From Symsagittifera roscoffensis (Eukaryota; Xenacoelomorpha; Acoela; Convolutidae), in the NCBI RefSeq assembly GCF_963678635.1, contig NC_087065.1, forward strand, positions 35,861,888-35,925,887: DNA of 64,000 nt. Reading direction: 5' to 3'. The notes under the pieces are model-generated. The model did no database searches. It was not told the DNA's origin and saw nothing but the letters and a program-made list of their open reading frames with translations. Shown piece by piece: positions 57,901 to 64,000 of the stretch. Position 1 is the stretch's first letter. Every line of letters begins with the position of its first letter. The position numbers and the translations under genes are program-made.

Positions 57901-60900
57901 CCGATGTACGTCAGTGAAAATCCGGCAGACGATGCTGAAAAATGGAAGGGGCTGTTCCGGGCGTTGGAGGAGGTCATAGAGGCAGCAATGGGCGACGGGA
58001 GAACTATAAGTACTGAAATGTACATCAAAATGAACATCATGAAGATGTTTACGATTGGGAGCATCAAAAATACCGGATGGTGAGTCAAAAACAATCATAA
58101 ATCAAAACAAGAATAGCCGGTTACTGTGCGCAGAATGTTTGGACCATAGTCTTAAGAAAATACAACAACATCATTTTTCAAATTAGAGTCGTTTTTTCGG
58201 CGTGGTGTCATAAAAGGGTCTGAACTAAAGAGTAGAGCCTAAGCATATTCGACAGTTAAGAAAAATATGCATATTAAATAAAATCAATTTTTGTAGAAAT
58301 GACCAGAAAAACACAATATTAAAAAAAACACAATTTTTTTCATTTTTTTTTCATTTTCTTAAAAGGGAAGTTTTTTGTGACCGCGCTTAACTCAAACCCT
58401 AAAATATCTCACAAAAAATAAGTAAAAGATGAATTAGCCAAATTGAATTAATTCTGGAAACGGCACAAGTTGCAGAATTTGTCGATATAAATGGATAAAT
58501 CATTCAACAAAACTGACACATTCACGCTTAACGTGTTAACATAACAGCATTTTTGTGATATACGGTAAACCACATACAGAAGACGCCAATAACCTGCCAG
58601 ACAAGGTCAATTTGATGTTTTAATATTAGTTTTAGTTAGACATACAATTTGGTTCGGGAAAAAGCATTGATTTTTTGGGGGATCAATTATGCGCCGAAAC
58701 GGTCTGGTCCGTTTTTTATGCCTTGTTCTAGACCACTCGGCCAACTGATCTTCATTTAGTTCCATTTACTCGGTTTTATATTCTCGCTTATGAGAGGTTA
58801 TTTGCGTGGCATCATTTTTGATTCAAAAAAGGCGCTAAAATACTAAAATTAACCACTTTTATTTAAGTAAAACTATTTTTTTCGGGCTTGAATTAAGCTT
58901 TTGTAACTTTTAAGCCATTAAAATAAGCTATTGAAGCCTGCTCGCGCGCTTTATTCGCTCGAAAAAGACGAAAAACTAAATTTTAAACCGGTTTTCCCGA
59001 CACTTGGAAAATTCTTTCAAATTTTTTAATGTCGTTGGAATCATGGCTGAAAATGCTTAAGGTGATGTATTACTTGTGGTAGCTGAAAGCAAACAAAAAT
59101 TACAAGAACACACTCGAATACAAAATTCCTCCTGGTTTTTCAAGTGTTCGGAACAATAAAACAGGTAATTGAAACTTTGATGAAACTTTGATTTAAAAAA
59201 AATCATGATAGAGGAGAGCAATTGGCAACTCGAAACAAACTGACATTCTTGTTGAAATGATTGATTACGAAAGCTGAATAATTATTATGTTATTTGGTTA
59301 GAAATGAACCTGCCATAATTTTAGGTTCCCGCACCGGAGTTCTATGAATCATAATCGATTATATTGAGTTTTCGCGGTCTGTCTCAAAAAATTTCGATAA
59401 TAATCGATTAAAAATGGATTACAATGAAACATTTTTTTTTAAAACAGTAAAATCCAAATATAATCAATTATAATCAATTGAATCGATTTTAATCGTTCAT
59501 AAACGGATTTTTGCAAGTAAATGAAGCTTATATTCGGATTTTTGAAAGAAAATGAAACTTGTTTTCAAGGCAAAATAATCCATTATAACCAATTATAATC
59601 GATTTTAATGGATTTTTTCGAGAAATTAGTCATGAAATATACAATTTTTTTTTGATGGTTATTGCATTTCCTGTTTAGTGCGGTTTTTTTGGCTGCATAA
59701 AAAGTTGCATTTCACTTTTCAATCTTTATAATTTGCTCTTATATACCCCGTTTACCCCTTCACTGCCCCCCCAACCCGTTTATAATTTGGTCTCATATAC
59801 CCCGTTTACCCCGTCCCTGCCCCCCCCCCATTTCCTCCCTGTTTACACCCCCCCCCACTCCGTTATCCTCCCTGTTTACACCCCCCCCCCCNNNNNNNNN
59901 NNNNNNNNNNNNNNNNNNNNNNNNNNNNNNNNNNNNNNNNNNNNNNNNNNNNNNNNNNNNNNNNNNNNNNNNNNNNNNNNNNNNNNNNNNNNNNNNNNNN
60001 NNNNNNNNNNNNNNNNNNNNNNNNNNNNNNNNNNNNNNNNNNNNNNNNNNNNNNNNNNNNNNNNNNNNNNNNNNNNNNNNNNNNNNNNNNNCAACTATAA
60101 TGGATTTTAAATGGATTATAACCCATTATAATGGATTTTAAATGGATTATAACCCATTATAATGGATTTAAATGGATTATAATCCATTATAATGGTTTTT
60201 AAAGGACTGTGTTTTTACGAAAATAATCGATTATAATGACAATATAATCGATTACATGGTCTAATTTTGCCACAATAATGGATTATAATGACAACATTTT
60301 AGACAACATTTTTCCATTATAATCGATTATTATCCATGAAACTCCGGTGCGGGTTCCCAATTAGTTCTAAATTATCATAAGAGAAGTTTATTTGTGATTT
60401 TCAGTGAGTGGGTTCTGGAAGATGAGGAATCCTTCGTCGAAACTGTGGAAAAGCTGTGCCAGCAAGTGACGGACAAAGGGCTGATGGCCGAACTGCTACT
60501 GACTCAGGTTCTCTTAAAATTTCCATCTCCTTTTCTAACTTGCAATAGGTTACTTCTCTGACAATTGGTAGCTGTCTCAATCTGTCAGATCCTCATATGT
60601 ATAACTGCCATATAAATGCTTAGTGTCCTAATTAGTCTTAAGTTTCTTCAGTTGTATTCTAAAAAACGTATGTTATTACGATGAGATACCTGATAAATTT
60701 GCGTTTGCAATGGGTTTTGATAATCCTTACCGCAAAATAAGAATCTCAGACACTTTTCTCTGTTTTAAACACAGGCTACGAAAAGGCCTTAATGCGGTGC
60801 TTCCACACTTAAACGACTCCAATTTTTTTAATGATATTTAAATAAACATCAGTGACCGACGCACTAGGCTCTAGTTCCTTCTAAAATGGCGGTGTAAAAA

Positions 60901-61673
60901 ACCTTGATTCATATCTGAACATAGCTTGTACTGGATAAGTGGAAAAGAGCCTTACTCTAACTCTAGGCCAACTTGATCGACGGGAAAGAGGCTGTTCGGA
61001 CCCTGTTGAAAGCGCGTGAAATGTGTCTGGCCTCATACGGGGAGTTCAGTGTGCTCAGTTCGAGGTGTTACTACAACATGGGCTGCGAAATAGAGTACAT
61101 GGGTTACAGGAGAGTGTCCTACGAGTGCTTCAGACGCTCCTGGATGATCTATCGTCATATTAAAGGTCAGTGCATTTCTTTAACTTCTTCTTCAGTAGCT
61201 TTTTTTGAGGAATTTTCCAATAAAAAACTTGAAAAGATCACACGCTGTTTTTCGATCAAACTTTTAACGTCTTCATCGGCTATTTCATCGTCCGTAAAAT
61301 GGATATTGTCATGAAAACTTCAGACTTAAGATCCACAGAACAAACGGAAATGAAGTCTCACTCAAGGTTTTTCTGGAAAAATTAATCCACAAGCAACAGA
61401 TTTTTTTAGTGAAGCCTGATCGTGTGTGCCAAATGAATAATCATGCTTTTAGGCATACACCACCCACAGACAAAGAAAGTGGCTGGTATTTTGACTGACG
61501 ATGAAGAGGGTTACCCGGCGATAGCTGCCGAGTTGGGGGACTCGTTGCCTAGCGACGATCATCTAGAGGGGATGGATTTGGATTACGAGGAGAGGCTGAA
61601 GCTACTTTTGAAGCTGGATCTAGATGGAAATGGTTCGTCCGATTGTGAAGACGATGAGGACAAATCGGAGTGA
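39864..61673 (+). CDS. Host gene: TIR-RING-SAM-TPR-like protein, eight exons
   Basis: Coding exons read as 39,864-39,938; 41,223-41,356; 48,784-48,947; 56,577-56,999; 57,205-58,079; 60,405-60,507; 60,967-61,165; 61,453-61,673. Every junction has GT-AG and phases agree, except one frame error in the fifth exon. The product is ~730 residues: TIR (about 1-145), RING-HC (about 175-220), SAM (about 270-335), a helical TPR-like region (about 390-690) and an acidic tail. TIR domains bind partners or cleave NAD+, RING domains recruit E2 enzymes, and SAM and TPR domains oligomerise or scaffold. A cytosolic innate-immune or cell-death signalling E3 ligase is the natural inference. I know of no named family with this order. 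Joining the TIR exons to the RING exon across 7.6 kb rests on phase and on continuity of the TIR C-terminus. Confidence 0.7.
40889..41032 (+). other. Splice-site-flanked 144-nt segment with an in-frame stop
   Basis: TTTCAG precedes it and TCTG|GTATGT follows. Its length is a multiple of three and the flanking introns are phase 0, so it could be included between TIR exons 1 and 2. In the gene's frame it carries a TAG. The TIR domain is continuous without it. It may be a poison cassette exon or a coincidence. Confidence 0.25.
41223..41356 (+). CDS. TIR exon 2
   Basis: Encodes the second strand and helix of the TIR fold: GLSTFICVDMEAGDGFREAI, then CKVMVLFIDQQWAQ. The acceptor is ATGTTTTAG and the donor AAAG|GTCAGT. 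It ends in phase 2; the split Ser is completed by exon 3. Confidence 0.85.
42982..43495 (+). repeat. Two-hairpin repeat, copy G
   Basis: Full-length, with the left hairpin slightly mutated (GGGCGAAGCCATGA). The right end GTCGGAACAA is intact. Inserted in the decayed LTR element. Confidence 0.85.
43739..44274 (+). repeat. Two-hairpin repeat, copy H, intact
   Basis: The best-preserved copy: perfect left hairpin TCAGGGC-GAA-GCCCTGA, central GCGCGA/TCGCGC hairpin near 44,021-44,040, and perfect right hairpin. It interrupts RT-related coding sequence of the host LTR element, which gives an insertion-site check. Confidence 0.9.
44573..45117 (-). repeat. Two-hairpin repeat, copy I
   Basis: Full-length reverse copy from TTGTTCCGACTTTCG to GAGCAGTCTTGT, moderately diverged. 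Confidence 0.85.
47157..48518. mobile_element. Foldback-like element with ACCCGCGTTG(G/A)C ends
   Basis: The left end (ACCCGCGTTGGCAAAAAATGCTAATCATACAATTTCAT) and right end (CATGAAATTGTATGATTATGG...GTCAACGCGGGTA) are inverted repeats. Many copies of TGTATGATAAGCATTTTTT, in either orientation, fill the interior. No convincing ORF. It abuts the right LTR of the decayed element. Confidence 0.6.
48784..48947 (+). CDS. TIR exon 3, with the putative NADase glutamate
   Basis: Preceded by GTTTTCCAG and followed by GATG|GTGAGA. Completes the Ser begun in exon 2 and encodes KECKSEFNCAYSC, then PKFVPIVIGGFGWI, matching TIR box 2 and the following strand. The Glu in CKSEF (residue ~76) aligns with the catalytic Glu of NAD+-cleaving TIR domains (Cys/Trp-x-x-x-Glu region). 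Whether this TIR is enzymatic cannot be told from sequence. Ends in phase 1. Confidence 0.85.
49615..49820 (+). repeat. 5' LTR of the decayed gypsy element
   Basis: About 206 bp, starting TGAGGAGCTACC and ending near CTTGTTA before the PBS; clearly diverged from 55,050-55,258. Confidence 0.75.
52547..53485 (+). repeat. 471-bp tandem duplication inside the decayed gypsy element
   Basis: 52,547-53,017 and 53,018-53,485 are nearly identical (differences include AATTTCTCC/AAATTCTCC and a one-base A-run change). The copies are much more alike than the element's LTRs, so the duplication is younger than the insertion, or an assembly artefact. Confidence 0.85.
55050..55258 (+). repeat. 3' LTR of the decayed gypsy element
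   Basis: Starts TGAGGAGCTGCCTG after the polypurine tract; diverged partner of 49,615-49,820. Confidence 0.75.
56577..56999 (+). CDS. TIR C-terminus and RING exon
   Basis: Acceptor CTGATCTTTAG. The first codons (ESTWPDFFGKVISKC) suit the TIR box-3 aromatic motif and last helix, and the phase matches exon 3. A ~25-residue acidic linker follows. The RING-HC finger has CQLC, eleven residues, CSHTFCLDC, then CPKC, in the C-x2-C-x11-C-x-H-x2-C-x2-C pattern of TRIM/RNF-type E3 ligases. The donor is CAAG|GTTATA, phase 1. If exons 1-3 belonged to another gene, this exon would still need an upstream start because it has no ATG ahead of the RING. Confidence 0.85.
57205..58079 (+). CDS. SAM and helical-region exon, with a one-base frame error
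   Basis: Spliced from exon 4 the frame gives DDVVEWFTEHSVP, the first SAM helix, then meets TGA at 57,300-57,302. The rest of the SAM domain (FEFMNLILGLTRDDIDKLGF, then GHKRLIWDVL) is in the next frame. The switch lies between about 57,270 and 57,300, where CCCAAAAGAATTC holds an A-run; one extra base there, or two missing, explains it. Downstream is a ~200-residue, mostly helical region (CDAGEYESAEAIALVAASFL) that may begin TPR-like repeats. Donor GGATG|GTGAGT. Confidence 0.8.
58080..60404 (+). other. Intron with AT palindromes, poly-C tracts and an assembly gap
   Basis: No gene. 59,335-59,620 and 60,092-60,345 carry repeats of ATAATCGATTATAATGG / AATGGATTATAATGG type. 59,740-59,891 is a C-rich repeat of the type TATACCCCGTTTACCCC, leading into the gap. 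Confidence 0.7.
59892..60091. other. Assembly gap, 200 N
   Basis: Exactly 200 unknown bases between a poly-C tract and the AATGGATTATAA repeats; the true length is unknown. Confidence 0.99.
60405..60507 (+). CDS. TPR-like exon
   Basis: Acceptor GATTTTCAG, donor ACTCAG|GTTCTC. Encodes a 34-residue helical segment (VETVEKLCQQVTDKGLMAEL) in frame with both neighbours. Together with the next exon this resembles tetratricopeptide helices. Confidence 0.75.
60967..61165 (+). CDS. TPR exon
   Basis: Acceptor AACTCTAG, donor AAAG|GTCAGT. The pattern A-x3-L-x3-CLASYGEFS...YYNMGCEIEYMGY followed by ECFRRSWMIYRHI is typical of kinesin-light-chain-style TPR pairs. Confidence 0.8.
61453..61673 (+). CDS. 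Last exon: TPR end and acidic tail
   Basis: Acceptor TGCTTTTAG. Completes the HHPQTKKVAGIL motif that commonly ends a TPR helix. An Asp/Glu-rich tail (EGMDLDYEERLKLLLKLDLD, then SSDCEDDEDKSE) precedes TGA at 61,671-61,673. No AATAAA is seen just after the stop; the poly(A) site was not located. Confidence 0.8.
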
Positions 61674-63623
61674 TGCAAAATTATCAATCAATACTTTAAT
61701 TTTCATCTACCTGTTTATTTTACCTATTTATTGGCTTCAGAATTTTACGTTTTATTCAAATCAGCCTCTTAAGTCAATTCCTGAATACAAAAATGATTTG
61801 ACTGAGAGCATTTTTTTTTAGAAAATCCTTCAGAAGACTTCAAAATTCTAAGTTCATGAAGAAGTATTTTGCTTGCTTGATGATTCATACAGTATTTTCA
61901 TTTTATTACATTTAATTACATTTAATTACATTTATATTACATTTAATATAAATTTTTAATTCATAGTAAACTCATTGATTAAATTCAAAATTTTATCTTC
62001 TAGCTTCAGCAAATTATTTGTTAAACAAATTCCTAAAAGGTTCCAATTGCACTCAAATGTCTCAAATAAGCGTATTTGATTTTAAAAAATCTCAATAGCA
62101 ACAAATGAATCAAACATTTTGATAGAAGATATCAATCAGAGTTATTGAGCAACAAACAGCTTTTCTGTGTTATCAAATGTTAAATATTCTTTCAAAAAGT
62201 TTTTTTTTCAACTAGTACACAAAATTACGAGAAATTTCCAAGTTTTATAGAAATATTTGTAATGGGGCGATCAGTTCTTTTTTAATCTTGTGGTACTGCC
62301 GCCACAAAAACCTTGAGAGGTTAGGTTATTATCGCAAACCCAGATACAATGCTTTCATCATATTTAGTTAAAAAACTCCGGCAGTTTTACCTCCGCTCTC
62401 GTTCGAAACAAATATCGATTTCTCAGTTTTTCTTTCAATTAAAAATCTACAGCCAACTATGGACAAAACTTTAACTTGAAAAGTAAGAATTTTTACTTTG
62501 CACCGACATAATGTTTCGATCTTTTTCTCTATTTGTTCAAAAAAATAATCTTAACGAAAACGAAAAAATCATTCTAGATGCCGTATAATCACAATGAAAC
62601 TAACAAGTTGCAAATAATATAACCTGCGACAGTTGTGGGTTTTCTTAAGCTGCTAATCTTAAAAATATCACTGTTTGTCACGTGAAATAAGGCTAAAAAA
62701 AATTTTTTGCAATAGTTTGAAGCAGTTTTTTTATGAAGTTAAATTTTTTCATGCAACGCAAAGCAGTTTCAGCAATTTTTGCGGTTTTTATTACGATTAT
62801 TGCAAAGTATATTAAAAAAAGCAACGAAAGTACAATGAATACTTCCAAAGTTCATAGACGAATTAATATTTGCGAGCTTGCAAAGAATGCGTTTTCAACC
62901 GCATCTTGTGTCAACTTCAGTTGTCATTCACAAATGCCGTGGCATACACAAAGTCCGAATCTGAAACCTTATGAGTTTACTGGTTTTGAGGTTTTGGTTT
63001 TGCATCGAATCACCGCGAAAGCCCTCGGGCAATTGCCGGAAAATTTTGCTATTGAGTCTCAAGGTATCAAGATTTAGCGGCCACAACATTAATTTGCATT
63101 TGCCTGAAAAAAGTAAAGAAGCTAGCAAAAACATCATCTAAAATCAAATGTTTATTAGATTTTTTATTTATATTTAAAAAAAACTTATCTTCCCATTCAG
63201 AAAAAAATTATGATCATGCGTTAATACAGTCGGAAATGAAACATTAAGTTATTAAACACACTGAAATTTTAAGCCTAGAGGTGTTTCTTAGTTATTAAAC
63301 TTCGTCTGGTTTTAAATATGCGCTGTTTTATAATTCAGATGAACCATTTCAGAAACAGGTTCAACAAAGTTTAGATTCAACTCGACGGATACATTTTCAC
63401 TTTTTTCGCCTGAAATTAATGGTGTTTTCAAAAGTATTGCAACAATATGTAATTAAATTCAACACAATTTTTCAAATGTGACTCTAACCCCAAGATCAAT
63501 TAACAGAACTCTTTCCAGCATCGAATCTAAACAAACTATTGAGGCAAACCAACCAACGAAAATTTTGTAGAAGTTGCACGAACTTTTGAAATGAAGCAAT
63601 CAAAGCTTCATACTACAAAAGAA
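61674..63623. other. No gene seen
   Basis: AT-rich. A run of TTACATTTAAT units lies at 61,905-61,950. The 114-codon frame at 62,733-63,077 shows no domain and has no splice or codon evidence, so it is not called. Confidence 0.5.
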
Positions 63624-64000
63624 ACAAAACTGCTCGTATCAAGGCAAAGCCTTGAATGTTCCGAATGTCTTTTAAGGTGTATGAAGCAGTATTCGCTTTG
63701 AAAAAATAGTGAAAAACGAAAACAAAAAAGTAAATGTTGAGTTTTTATATCATCCCCAACACACCATATAAAATACAAAGTGATGGATTTCGCCCCTAGT
63801 AACGTATCAATTATGATAAATAGCCTGTTTCAACCAATTTGAAATGATATTTATTAGAAATTAAATCTCCGCTTACGCGTTAATAGCGCGAAATTTATCG
63901 CATGTTAATTGACCCAAATTGGCCAAAATGGCAGTGTTTAAACCCTCATAACTTTATAAAAAAAGATCACAAGTGAACTATCTTTTCAAATTTAAGCTCA
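63624..64000 (+). repeat. Two-hairpin repeat, copy J, cut by the window end
   Basis: Left end ACAAAACTGCTCGTATCAAGG with compensated hairpin arms (CAAGGC/GCCTTG), so the stem is kept although the sequence changed. Runs to the window end. Confidence 0.8.

Noticed and set aside
59733-60126. Open frames spanning the run of N
   Set aside because: They exist only because unknown bases contain no stop codons.
62733-63077. 114-codon frame downstream of the TIR gene
   Set aside because: No domain, no splice context and AT-rich flanks; most likely chance.
1-64000. CRISPR arrays, bacterial promoters, operons or prophage
   Set aside because: The window is eukaryotic; none of the repeat clusters has regular repeat-spacer structure.

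Overview
The window is eukaryotic, almost certainly from an invertebrate animal: it is AT-rich, has spliced genes with GT-AG introns of 0.2 to 7.6 kb, and is dominated by transposable elements of metazoan type (Ty3/gypsy, BEL/Pao, a Polinton polymerase scrap, hairpin-ended short repeats). The species cannot be named from the sequence.

Layout. 1-4.5 kb: AT-rich DNA with one possible minus-strand exon, a Polinton-type DNA polymerase B fragment embedded in TTGCAAGA repeats, and a tandem pair of a ~0.5-kb repeat called here the two-hairpin repeat. 4,662-23,526: a single, very young, 18.9-kb LTR retroelement on the minus strand. Its 410-bp LTRs differ at one base and it is flanked by a 4-bp CTTG duplication. 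In its own 5'-3' direction it carries PBS, leader, a 110-codon ORF, gag, one UAA, pol in the same frame, a string of tiny ORFs (two hydrophobic), a 377-codon ORF with no ATG, a signal-peptide-bearing envelope gene, a 602-codon ORF overlapping the env stop as ATGA, and a 1.6-kb 3' region. This is roughly twice the length of an ordinary gypsy element, and the accessory ORFs are the most unusual content of the window. Integrase and envelope each carry an in-frame TGA, and gag, pol and env each show a frame break, so this copy looks defective or has assembly errors. 24-39 kb: repeat desert with a deleted BEL/Pao element (27.6-30.9 kb, minus), more two-hairpin repeats, AT palindromes, and a 1.3-kb inverted repeat centred on (TA)n.

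39,864-61,673: one plus-strand host gene assembled here from eight exons by splice sites, intron phase and domain continuity. It encodes a ~730-residue TIR-RING-SAM-TPR-like protein with an acidic tail, plausibly an innate-immune or cell-death signalling ubiquitin ligase. Two of its introns are swollen by old LTR elements (41.4-47.2 kb and 49.6-55.3 kb) and further repeats; another contains a 200-base assembly gap. The SAM exon carries a one-base frame error at an A-run, which may be an assembly error. 61.7-64 kb: no recognisable gene; a two-hairpin repeat runs off the window end.

All family assignments come from reading motifs by eye; no database search was run.
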